Assembly: GCA_028689495.1 (NCBI GenBank)
Contig: JAQTWB010000028.1
Span: 1 to 35,692 of the forward strand
DNA length: 35,692 nucleotides
Direction: 5' to 3'
Source of the DNA: a bacterium
GTDB taxonomy: Bacteria > Bdellovibrionota_C > UBA2361 > SZUA-149 > JAQTWB01
The stretch's first letter is position 1, and every line of letters starts with the position of its first letter. A model generated the notes under the pieces. It was not told the origin of the DNA. It made no database searches and saw nothing but the letters and a program-made list of their open reading frames with translations. Shown piece after piece: positions 1 to 9,767 of the stretch. Both the position numbers and the translations under genes were made by a program.

Positions 1-104
1 ACAGTGCAACCTAGCGCACGATCGACGGCAATAGCTGAACGCCCGTAATTGGAAAGGACATAATTTGCAGATATTGCCAGAATTTCTTCGGTGGTCTTAT
101 TCAT
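1..104 (-). CDS. argD: Acetylornithine/class III aminotransferase, N-terminal fragment (cut by window edge)
   Basis: Reading leftward from an ATG at 104, 34 codons are open to the window edge. The peptide begins MNKTTEEILAISANYV and continues with SNYGRSAIAVDRALGCT. The N-terminus of acetylornithine aminotransferases (PLP-dependent, arginine biosynthesis) typically reads T-Y-G-R, then a stretch ending in G-x-G, before a W-D; the NYGR and RALGC segments fit this. The catalytic Lys and PLP site lie outside the window, so the exact substrate (acetylornithine, succinyldiaminopimelate or another class III substrate) cannot be decided. No clear ribosome-binding site precedes the ATG. A 12-bp palindrome lies 27 bp upstream. 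Confidence 0.6.
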   Translation of the reverse strand, partial: MNKTTEEILAISANYVLSNYGRSAIAVDRALGCT

Positions 105-130
105 ATACCGTTTCAAAAAATGGATTTAAC

Positions 131-142
131 TTTCAGCTGAAA
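131..142. promoter_or_regulatory. 12-bp perfect palindrome upstream of the argD-like gene
   Basis: TTTCAGCTGAAA is a perfect palindrome 27 bp upstream of the leftward argD-like start. Its place between that gene and gpsA would suit an operator, but no regulator is implied by the sequence. The rest of 105-350 shows only the GC hairpin at 307-331. Confidence 0.3.
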
Positions 143-306
143 AAATCAAAGATTTATAACTCAATTCGCCAAGGCTACATAAGGCTAGCCCGGAAATTGC
201 ACGTAAGTTCACGGCTGAAACAGGTTTCACCAGCGAATTTACGAGCGCAACGACCGTTTTCAATAAAATTCTGCCGTCACAGTTTGCCACAAACTTCACA
301 ACCTCC

Positions 307-331
307 CCCCCTGATCCAGAGTTCCAGGGGG
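307..331 (-). terminator. GC-rich hairpin just downstream of gpsA
   Basis: CCCCCTG (307-313) pairs perfectly with CAGGGGG (325-331) around an 11-nt loop, about 20 nt past the gpsA stop. It sits where a terminator for the leftward recF/gyrB/gyrA/gpsA transcript is expected, but no T-run follows on the minus strand, so classical intrinsic termination is uncertain. It could be an RNA 3' end stabiliser. Confidence 0.4.
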
Positions 332-350
332 CTTACATGCAACATCCGGG

Positions 351-1346
351 CTAAAACTCGCTCTTCGGGTCACGGGACAACAAACGGGCCACACTTTCCT
401 TTACCGTGTGCTCGCCACGCAGCAAACAAAGAACTTCCTCGGTGATCGGCATGTTGACAGAGTAAATTCCGGCCAACGCGACAATCTGTTCGGCATTTTC
501 AACTCCCTCAGCAACCTGACCGAGACCGACAAGAATTTCTTCCAACTTCTTCCCTTCGGCCAACCCCAGACCAACGCGTCGATTACGACTTAAATCACCT
601 GTCGCCGTGAGCAACAAATCGCCCAATCCACTAAGGCCCATCACTGTTCGCGGTTCCCCGCCCATGGCCAAGGCCAAACGACTTATCTCGGCAAGCCCGC
701 GAGTAATTAACGCCGCCCGAGCATTCAGTCCGATATTCACCCCATCCACCGCGCCAACGGCAATAGCGATAACATTCTTGGTCGCTCCGCCGATTTCAAC
801 GCCAACAAGATCCTGAGATGTGTAAACACGAAAACTACCGCTATGAAAAAACGAGGCCGCTCTATTAGCTGACGAAATATTCGCTGCGGCAATCGTCACT
901 GCAGTAGGCATATCCTGTAGCACTTCCAGAGCAAAACTTGGCCCAGAAAGAAGCGCCACTTCCCGTTCCTCTCCCAGTACTTCCCGCGCCACGCTGTGCA
1001 TCAGCAAAAGCGTGCCCCGCTCAATACCTTTGGCGGCAATGACAATCAAATTACTGGAGTTTAAAAAGGGATTAAGCTGTGTCAGAACATCACGGACAGC
1101 TGAACTGGGAACGGCGACAACAGCAATCTCCGCGTCCTGGATAGCGATCGACAAATCCGCCGTCGCAGTAATACCGCTGTTAACTGTTATTCCCGGAAAA
1201 TAAACTGAATTCTCGCGACAGTCCTGGATCTTGGCGGCAAGTTCCGGATTCCGGTCCCAGAGCCGGACCTCATTTCCGGCTCGTGCCAGTTGCTCAGCAA
1301 GAGCCGTGCCCCAACTTCCAGCACCAAGAACAGCCACTATTCCCAT
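351..1346 (-). CDS. gpsA: Glycerol-3-phosphate dehydrogenase [NAD(P)+]
   Basis: 331 aa, the usual GpsA length. It reduces dihydroxyacetone phosphate to sn-glycerol-3-phosphate, the backbone of membrane phospholipids, in the cytosol. The Rossmann motif GAGSWG is at residues 8-13, the conserved AAKGIE at 104-109 carries Lys106, and GGATKN near 187-191 carries the presumed catalytic Lys190. The C-terminal helical domain contains the family segment around GLNARAALITRG. The ATG shares one base with the gyrA stop (TAATG), so it is probably translationally coupled to gyrA. A GC hairpin follows the stop. Nothing is missing or odd. Confidence 0.95.
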   Translation of the reverse strand: MGIVAVLGAGSWGTALAEQLARAGNEVRLWDRNPELAAKIQDCRENSVYFPGITVNSGITATADLSIAIQDAEIAVVAVPSSAVRDVLTQLNPFLNSSNLIVIAAKGIERGTLLLMHSVAREVLGEEREVALLSGPSFALEVLQDMPTAVTIAAANISSANRAASFFHSGSFRVYTSQDLVGVEIGGATKNVIAIAVGAVDGVNIGLNARAALITRGLAEISRLALAMGGEPRTVMGLSGLGDLLLTATGDLSRNRRVGLGLAEGKKLEEILVGLGQVAEGVENAEQIVALAGIYSVNMPITEEVLCLLRGEHTVKESVARLLSRDPKSEF

Positions 1347-3880
1347 TACTCCGCACCCTCTGTGGATGCTCCATCATCAACAGCCAGCTCATCTGCGCCT
1401 TCAACATCAGCAATACGCGCGACCGCCGCAACTGTTTCACCTTCTTCCAGGTTAATCAGCCGCACACCTTGAGTATTCCGTCCGACAACTGAAACCGAAG
1501 AAACCGGTATGCGAATTACCTTCCCTGATGTGGTAATCAACATCACCTGATCACTGTCTTCAACCCATTTCGAGGCAACAACAGGACCATTGCGGTCACT
1601 GGTTTTAATATCGATAATTCCCTTACCTCCGCGCGACTGACGGCGATATTGCGATATTCTGGTGCGTTTTCCGTAACCGTTACTGCAAACGGTCAACAAG
1701 GTAACCTGCTCCTCGCTATCCTCAACCTGACTGCCGTCCTCCAATTCCTGGGGAACAGTAACAGCATCGACAACATTATCTTCATCTTCCAAACGAATTC
1801 CACGAACCCCACGAGTGACACGCCCCATAACGCGAGCATCATCTTCAAAAAAGCGAATCGAGAGGCCCGATTTGGTCGAAAGAATGCAGTCTTGCTTGCC
1901 ATCAGTCAGTTTAACGCTTACCAGCTCATCTCCCTCGTCCAGCAGAGTAGCCTTGATACCGATACGGCGCACATTTGAAAGATCCATCAGATTAACGCGC
2001 TTCACCACGCCGGCCCGGGTTGTCATAAAAACAAAATTGTCTTCCTTGAATTCGCGCACGGGCAAAATTGCCGAAACTGTCTCGTTATCGTCGAGCTGAA
2101 TCATATTAACCAGCGCCCGACCACGTGCAGTTCGACCGGCTTCAGGCAATGAGTAGACCTTAATCCAGTACATGCGGCCCAAAGAAGTAAAAACCAGCAG
2201 ATATGAGTGGGTCGAGGCGATAAACATTTCAGAAATGAAATCATCATCTCCGCCATCACTCTCAAGTTTCTTTGTCCCCTGAACGCCTTTGCCACCGCGG
2301 TTTTGTGCCTTGTAAACCGAAGGCGAACAACGCTTGACGTAACCTCGATGACTTATGGTGACAACCATATCTTCTTCGGCAATCAAATCCTCGTCATCGA
2401 TATCTTCGCCGCTCTCCTCAATTGAAGTACGACGCTTGTCGGTATACTTGCCGCGAATTTCCTCAAGCTCTTCATTGATCACCCGATCAACCTCCAGGCC
2501 GGAAGAAAGAATCTTTGTCAGTTCAGCAATCAACTCCTGCAAACTTTTGAACTCATCCTCAATCGCCTTTCGCTCGAGTCCGGTCAATCGCTTGAGCGGC
2601 ATATCGAGAATATGCTGAGCCTGAATCTCGGAAAGTGAAAATCTCGCCTGTAATTTCTCCCGGGCAATCTGCGTCGACTCAGACTCACGAATCGTTGCAA
2701 TAACGTCATCAATGTTATCGAGAGCAATCAGGTAACCTTCCAGAATATGAACCCTGGCTCTGGCCTTTTCCAGATCAAACCTGGTGCGACGAATAACCAC
2801 CGTCCGACGATGCTCCAGAAAACACTCCAAAGCCGCTTTGAGGCTTAGAATGCGCGGACGTCCGTCGACGATTGCCCGCATTGTCACACCATAACTGCTT
2901 TGTAGAGGCGAGTGTTTGTAAAGCTGATTCAAAACGACATCAGGCACTGCATCGCGTTTTAATTCGATGACAATTCTCATGCCCCGGCGATCAGACTCAT
3001 CACGCAACCGAGAAACTCCATCAACCCTCTTTTCATTGACCAGGTCTGCTATCTTCTCTACCAGCCGCGCCTTGTTCACCTGATAAGGAATCTCATCGAC
3101 AACAATCATCTGCGCTTCGCGTTTACCGGTCTTCAGAGTCTCGAGGTGAGTGCGCGCCCGCAGTTTAAGAATTCCCTTGCCGGTCGAATAAATGCGAGGA
3201 ATCTGCGAAGCTCCGTAAATAATCCCTGCTGTCGGGAAATCCGGACCTGGAATACAAGCCATCAATTCAGCTAATCCTGCTTCAGGATTCTTGATCAACA
3301 ACTGCAGGGCGGAAATTACTTCACCCAGATTATGAGGAGGAATGGAAGACACCATCCCTACAGCAATACCTTCAGCTCCATTTACCAGCAGGTTTGGAAT
3401 GCGCGAGGGCAGAACCTTGGGCTCCAGGGTCGTGTCGTCAAAGTTGGCCTGAAAATCAACTGTGTTCTTGTCGATATCCGACATGACAAAGTCCGTCAGC
3501 GCCTGCATCTTGCATTCCGTGTAACGGTAGGCTGCAGGAGAGTCGCCATCAACCGAACCGAAATTCCCCTGCCCCTCAATCAGTGGATAGCGCAGGTTCC
3601 AGTGCTGTGCCATTCGCACTAGCGCATGATAAACCGCCGAATCACCGTGCGGGTGATATTTCTTCAATACTTCACCGACAACCCCGGCACACTTGGAAAA
3701 TTTCCGATTCGAAGTAAGTCCTTCGCGCAACATCGCATAAAGAATGCGTCGATGAACTGGCTTCATCCCGTCGCGCACGTCGGGCAAAGCACGACTGATG
3801 ATAACGCTCATTGCGTAATCCATATAGGATCCACGCATTTCTTCTTCGATGGTGACAGGTATGATGTTGGCCGATTCCAT
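1346..3880 (-). CDS. gyrA: DNA gyrase subunit A
   Basis: 844 aa. The breakage-reunion subunit of gyrase cuts both strands with a tyrosine and works with GyrB to introduce negative supercoils. The N-terminus (SYMDYAMSVIISRALPDVRDG) is the family signature. The catalytic Tyr is Tyr120 in AAYRYTE. The quinolone-determining segment reads GDSAVYH: Ser81 matches E. coli Ser83, while His85 stands where E. coli has Asp87. GyrA rather than ParC is supported by the C-terminal box QNRGGKGV, a related QSRGGKGI repeat and an acidic tail. It starts 16 nt after gyrB and its stop overlaps the gpsA start, so gyrB-gyrA-gpsA looks like one transcript. Confidence 0.97.
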   Translation of the reverse strand: MESANIIPVTIEEEMRGSYMDYAMSVIISRALPDVRDGMKPVHRRILYAMLREGLTSNRKFSKCAGVVGEVLKKYHPHGDSAVYHALVRMAQHWNLRYPLIEGQGNFGSVDGDSPAAYRYTECKMQALTDFVMSDIDKNTVDFQANFDDTTLEPKVLPSRIPNLLVNGAEGIAVGMVSSIPPHNLGEVISALQLLIKNPEAGLAELMACIPGPDFPTAGIIYGASQIPRIYSTGKGILKLRARTHLETLKTGKREAQMIVVDEIPYQVNKARLVEKIADLVNEKRVDGVSRLRDESDRRGMRIVIELKRDAVPDVVLNQLYKHSPLQSSYGVTMRAIVDGRPRILSLKAALECFLEHRRTVVIRRTRFDLEKARARVHILEGYLIALDNIDDVIATIRESESTQIAREKLQARFSLSEIQAQHILDMPLKRLTGLERKAIEDEFKSLQELIAELTKILSSGLEVDRVINEELEEIRGKYTDKRRTSIEESGEDIDDEDLIAEEDMVVTISHRGYVKRCSPSVYKAQNRGGKGVQGTKKLESDGGDDDFISEMFIASTHSYLLVFTSLGRMYWIKVYSLPEAGRTARGRALVNMIQLDDNETVSAILPVREFKEDNFVFMTTRAGVVKRVNLMDLSNVRRIGIKATLLDEGDELVSVKLTDGKQDCILSTKSGLSIRFFEDDARVMGRVTRGVRGIRLEDEDNVVDAVTVPQELEDGSQVEDSEEQVTLLTVCSNGYGKRTRISQYRRQSRGGKGIIDIKTSDRNGPVVASKWVEDSDQVMLITTSGKVIRIPVSSVSVVGRNTQGVRLINLEEGETVAAVARIADVEGADELAVDDGASTEGAE

Positions 3881-3896
3881 AACTTCCGTATTCAGA

Positions 3897-6401
<2,505 letters not shown>

Positions 6402-6433
6402 TTATTGCCGATAGTAACCGACAAAGACAATCT

Positions 6434-6470
6434 GCGCTTTAAAGAACTTTCCATCAAAGCGCGGGCGCCC
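6434..6470. other. Hairpin and GC palindrome in the gyrB leader region
   Basis: GCGCTTT (6434-6440) pairs perfectly with AAAGCGC (6456-6462), and the next bases form the palindrome GGGCGCCC (6463-6470). The GC block lies between the predicted gyrB -10 and its start point, and the hairpin would be at the 5' end of the gyrB mRNA. This might stabilise or regulate the message; that is inference. Confidence 0.4.
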
Positions 6471-6499
6471 ATTCTACTTACTTTAATCTAATCTGGCAA
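6471..6499 (-). promoter_or_regulatory. Predicted sigma70-type promoter for gyrB-gyrA-gpsA
   Basis: On the minus strand a -35 TTGCCA (6499-6494) is followed after exactly 17 bp by a -10 TAGAAT (6476-6471). The -10 runs straight into a GC-rich discriminator (GGGCGCCCGCGC). It lies about 120 nt upstream of the gyrB ATG. GC-rich discriminators are known to make promoters sensitive to supercoiling and ppGpp, which would suit a gyrase gene, but that regulation is inferred here. Confidence 0.55.
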
Positions 6500-6572
6500 T
6501 TAAAGAATCGTAATAAATACAAGGGGTTAGTTAATTAACATTAAACATTTTTATCTCTTTTGGACGGGCTTT

Positions 6573-7733
6573 TCACTGAACAAATACTCGCCCTCTTTCT
6601 ACCCGATAAAACTTCATGTCATCGGTTTTATGCTCTTTGACCCAGGCACCTGAGGTTGTAGTGATAAATACCTGGTAATCCTTTCCCATCAGATATTCAC
6701 ACAAAGAACGTCGCCTTTTGTAATCGAGCTCAGAATCAACATCATCTAACAGTATTATTGGACTTGTGCCTGAAGAATTTTTCATAAATTCAGCCGCAGC
6801 CAACTTTAACCCCAAAGCAATACTCCTGGCCTGCCCCTGGGAAGCTGTGAGACGCGCCAAGTGCGCACCAACTTCCCCTTCAATCGTCAGCGATATTTCC
6901 AAATCATCGCGCTGAATACCTACATGGGACCAGCCAGAAACAAATCCCTTTTCAAGCGCCACGGCAAAAACACTTGCAACTTCATTTACAGATAAAGTCG
7001 CCCCATCTTTGACGAAATCACTGGAGTAACGCAAGGTTGCTGTCTCTCTTCTGCTGTCTCCGGAGAAATGATCTTGCAGTTCGCTCAATATCCCCTGTAA
7101 ACAAGCAATAAACTCTTGTCGCTTTTTAACCAGGACAACCGCCTCAGCTGACATTATTTTCAGCCAGGGAGAAAGTTCTGCTTCTGCTTCCCGCCGCACT
7201 CTTTTTCGCTTTGCCACATCGGAAAAAATTGAATTGGCCGACGAAAGGCTGCGATGAAAACGAACCAGACTTTCAAAATAACCTCTATCTACCTGAGATA
7301 TTATGCGATCAATAAATTGCCGCCTTGTCAGCGGTTGACCACGAACAATTTCCAAAGACGATGGTGTAAACTCAACAGCTGTCAGTTGTCCGAGAAAACT
7401 TCCCGCCTGACTCACCGGATTGCCGTTGACCATCAAAAAGCGACGAGAATCTTCAATCCTCAATTCTATCGACCTTTCCAACTCACCACTAACCACGGTT
7501 GCGGCAACTGAAGTAAGAACTGAAGCAGAACTATTGCGATAAGCCCAAGGAACAAAATCAAGAAGACGAGACTGACGGAAGGAACGAGGTTGGGTAAGAA
7601 GATAAATGCCTTCGACTATATTAGTCTTCCCCTGGCCATTATCCCCTTCAAAAACTGTCAATCTGCCAGGAGATGTAATTTTCTCCCCCAGCAAATTGCG
7701 AAAATTTAGAAATGATATTTCTTTAACAATCAA
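6573..7733 (-). CDS. recF: DNA replication and repair protein RecF
   Basis: 386 aa, normal for RecF, an SMC-like ATPase that helps load RecA at single-strand gaps. Walker A is GDNGQGKT at residues 30-37, the ABC signature SQGQ is near 298-301, and Walker B IILLDD (326-331) is followed by DSELD. The N-terminal FLNFRN strand is typical of the family. The ATG is 2 bp beyond the dnaN stop, the usual tight dnaN-recF coupling. About 225 bp separate it from gyrB, and the gyrB promoter lies in that gap. Confidence 0.95.
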   Translation of the reverse strand: MIVKEISFLNFRNLLGEKITSPGRLTVFEGDNGQGKTNIVEGIYLLTQPRSFRQSRLLDFVPWAYRNSSASVLTSVAATVVSGELERSIELRIEDSRRFLMVNGNPVSQAGSFLGQLTAVEFTPSSLEIVRGQPLTRRQFIDRIISQVDRGYFESLVRFHRSLSSANSIFSDVAKRKRVRREAEAELSPWLKIMSAEAVVLVKKRQEFIACLQGILSELQDHFSGDSRRETATLRYSSDFVKDGATLSVNEVASVFAVALEKGFVSGWSHVGIQRDDLEISLTIEGEVGAHLARLTASQGQARSIALGLKLAAAEFMKNSSGTSPIILLDDVDSELDYKRRRSLCEYLMGKDYQVFITTTSGAWVKEHKTDDMKFYRVERGRVFVQ

Positions 7734-7735
7734 TC

Positions 7736-8863
7736 TTACTCAAAGCGCATTGGCATAATGACACAACGATAAAAATCATCATCAACAGTTGAGAACAAAG
7801 CAGGCCCAACTTCTCCGCTCAGGGAAATATCAATCGCTTCGCTTTCACTGACAGACTGCATAAAGTCAATTAGATATTTTGCGCTAAAACCAATAGCAAG
7901 ATCCTTTCCTGTTTTCTGAATATCGATCGTTTCAGTTGCTTCTCCGTATTCCGGACTGGAAGATGAAACTGTCAGGCTGGAATCTGAAACAACAAATTTC
8001 AAGGTTTTCGACTTATCGGTTGTCAGTAACGATACACGCTTAACAGCCGAATAAAAATCTGACCGGTTAACCTTAATTGAAGTTGTTTTCTCAGATGGAA
8101 TAACTTTTGAATAATCAGGAAAACGTCCATCAACAAGTCGCACTCCAAGACTTACGGTACTTGAACGAAGTGCAAAATATCCCTCTGAAATACTCACGGC
8201 TATAGAGCCATCATTTCCTTCGAGCATTTTCTTGATTTCGTTAATACCTTTGCGTGGTACGATAACACCACGATCAAGATCCAATCCGTCAGCAGGACGA
8301 TCGATAATCGCAATGCGATGACCATCAGTTGAAACAAACCGCAACGACTTTGCCCCTCCCGGGAATAACCCGTCGATTGTTTCAACATAAATGCCGCCAA
8401 GATTAAACTTGGTCTCATCAGATGAAATTGCATATCCGGTTTTGTCGATCATTTCGATAATTTTCAAAGCTTCGACAGAGGTCACTCCAGTAACCAAATC
8501 AACTCCTGGAACAGACGGAAATTCATCTGCAGATGTCCCATTGATTTTAAATCGCGAATGCCCGGCTTTAATTTCCAGCCGTTGTCCTTCACTACTGCGG
8601 ATAGATACTTCGCCGTCAGAAAGTTCTTTTACAATTTCGTAAATAACTTTTGCACCAACAGTAATTGAACCTGGCTCATCAACAACTGCTTCTTCGGTAA
8701 CCAATAAACCAAGTTCAAGATCTGTGGCTGAAATTGAAAGGGAACCGGACTCTGCTTTCAGTTTGACATTGGCGATAATCGGCATCGTGTTACGACGTTC
8801 AACGATAGAGCTGGCGAGATATAACATTCGGGAAAGTTTTTCTCTGGAGATTGAAAATTTCAT
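7736..8863 (-). CDS. dnaN: DNA polymerase III beta subunit (sliding clamp)
   Basis: 375 aa from the ATG at 8863. A GTG two codons upstream (8869) is an alternative. The protein forms the ring-shaped processivity clamp of the replicative polymerase. It begins MKFSISREKLSRML and has the three-domain clamp pattern: PIIANVKLKA early, FRFVSTDGHR-like sequence (LRFVSTDGHRIAI) in the middle, and the C-terminal segment ending CVIMPMRFE, matching the family ending M-P-M-R. It lies between recF and the putative origin and is transcribed away from it. Confidence 0.96.
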   Translation of the reverse strand: MKFSISREKLSRMLYLASSIVERRNTMPIIANVKLKAESGSLSISATDLELGLLVTEEAVVDEPGSITVGAKVIYEIVKELSDGEVSIRSSEGQRLEIKAGHSRFKINGTSADEFPSVPGVDLVTGVTSVEALKIIEMIDKTGYAISSDETKFNLGGIYVETIDGLFPGGAKSLRFVSTDGHRIAIIDRPADGLDLDRGVIVPRKGINEIKKMLEGNDGSIAVSISEGYFALRSSTVSLGVRLVDGRFPDYSKVIPSEKTTSIKVNRSDFYSAVKRVSLLTTDKSKTLKFVVSDSSLTVSSSSPEYGEATETIDIQKTGKDLAIGFSAKYLIDFMQSVSESEAIDISLSGEVGPALFSTVDDDFYRCVIMPMRFE

Positions 8864-9186
8864 TTTCACGAAGTCCGAATAACAAATTTAAATAAAATCT
8901 TTTTCTGACAAACCAACGTCAAACAAACAAGGCCAATGTCAAACAAGGAACGCTATCTGCTGGCAATTCTGACGAAATGCGTGTTACGCAACGAATTCCT
9001 TATGGATAAGAAGAGCGTATGCCGAGATAAACTCATTTCAAGCTTTTGCCCGAAAAGTGCTGTTCCGTAAACCCTAAAGAAATGAGTGAAAGCCACAAAC
9101 AAAATCACATTTTATCTTTGTTCCTGTTAACTTTAATCTATAAGAATATTTAAGTTAGAAGTAGTTAATATAGTGTCTGATAACTC

Positions 9187-9195
9187 TGTGGATAA
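9187..9195 (-). promoter_or_regulatory. DnaA box 1 (perfect)
   Basis: TGTGGATAA on plus is the exact complement of the consensus box TTATCCACA. It is 67 bp from the next perfect box. Confidence 0.8.
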
Positions 9196-9253
9196 TTACT
9201 TTAAGCCAAAAGAAATAAGTAAGTTAGCTAGTCTTCCGACCTGTTGGTACCAT

Positions 9254-9262
9254 TGTGGATAA
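9254..9262 (-). promoter_or_regulatory. DnaA box 2 (perfect)
   Basis: TGTGGATAA on plus, same orientation as box 1. A weaker relative, TGTGGAAAC, occurs about 30 bp further right. Confidence 0.8.
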
Positions 9263-9388
9263 CCTGTTGGTGGGCTGTTGAACAATGTGGAAACCGATGA
9301 TTCGTGGATTACATGTTGTTTGCAGATGTTGGTAACTTGGGACTTTTCAACAGCTAATAAAGGATTACTCCACAGAGTTGTAAACAGC

Positions 9389-9397
9389 TTATCCACA
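9389..9397 (+). promoter_or_regulatory. DnaA box 3 (perfect)
   Basis: TTATCCACA in the opposite orientation to boxes 1 and 2, 135 bp from box 2 and directly beside the T-rich stretch that begins at about 9413. This is the box best placed to nucleate DnaA onto an unwinding element. Confidence 0.85.
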
Positions 9398-9412
9398 GTT
9401 TATTTCGCTCGC

Positions 9413-9476
9413 CGATCCTTTTTTTTTCGGTTTGGAGAATTTTTTTTAGCGCGTTTCAAAAAATTTTTACTTATTG
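9413..9476. other. AT-rich candidate DNA unwinding element
   Basis: This stretch contains several runs of seven to nine T or A with few GC pairs, next to a perfect DnaA box. Such tracts are where origins melt. No regular 13-mer repeat could be recognised, so the call rests on composition and position. Confidence 0.5.
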
Positions 9477-9654
9477 CTCAAGCTACTTTTGGTTTGTAAT
9501 TTTATTCAAGCGGAACCGTGTTGTTTGTAATAACCTAAAATCTAATAGGTTTTAAGTTATACGCAAGTTTTATGTGGTGAATTTGGAACAAGTTTGGAGA
9601 TACCGTGAAGGTATTCACCAGTATTTCACGAGCTAAAGCGAGTTCCGATGTAGC

Positions 9655-9670
9655 AAGTATTTAAATACTT
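9655..9670. repeat. 16-bp perfect palindrome near the dnaA 3' end
   Basis: AAGTATTTAAATACTT is a perfect palindrome about 100 bp beyond the dnaA stop. A short hairpin, GTGAA-ggta-TTCAC, lies about 50 bp to its left. It could be a protein-binding site of the origin or part of the dnaA 3' UTR; no T-run supports a terminator. Confidence 0.4.
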
Positions 9671-9767
9671 AAGTGTCATTGAAGATCTGTGAATAACTCC
9701 CACAGGATTTTTTTGGAAAGGTATACCAGTAGTTTGATTGGTAATGACGTTCGACGTAATTTTCTGG

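Larger units (their letters stand above)
8990..9700. other. oriC: Putative chromosomal replication origin (oriC)
   Basis: About 900 bp between dnaA and dnaN contain no convincing gene. They hold three perfect TTATCCACA DnaA boxes (9187-9195 and 9254-9262 on minus, 9389-9397 on plus) and two one-mismatch boxes, TATGGATAA at 9001-9009 and TGTGAATAA at 9688-9696. An AT-rich stretch with long T-runs lies at about 9413-9476. Most genes to the left run leftward and most just right of dnaA run rightward, as expected around an origin. The dnaA-dnaN gap is a classical oriC position. Skew analysis is needed to fix the initiation point. Confidence 0.75.

Noticed and set aside
1346-3880. ParC (topoisomerase IV) instead of GyrA
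   Set aside because: The GyrA-type C-terminal boxes (QNRGGKGV, QSRGGKGI) and pairing with gyrB favour GyrA.
9278-9499. Small plus-strand ORF in the dnaN-dnaA gap
   Set aside because: It overlaps DnaA box 3 and the AT-rich tract, has no ribosome-binding site and no recognisable sequence.
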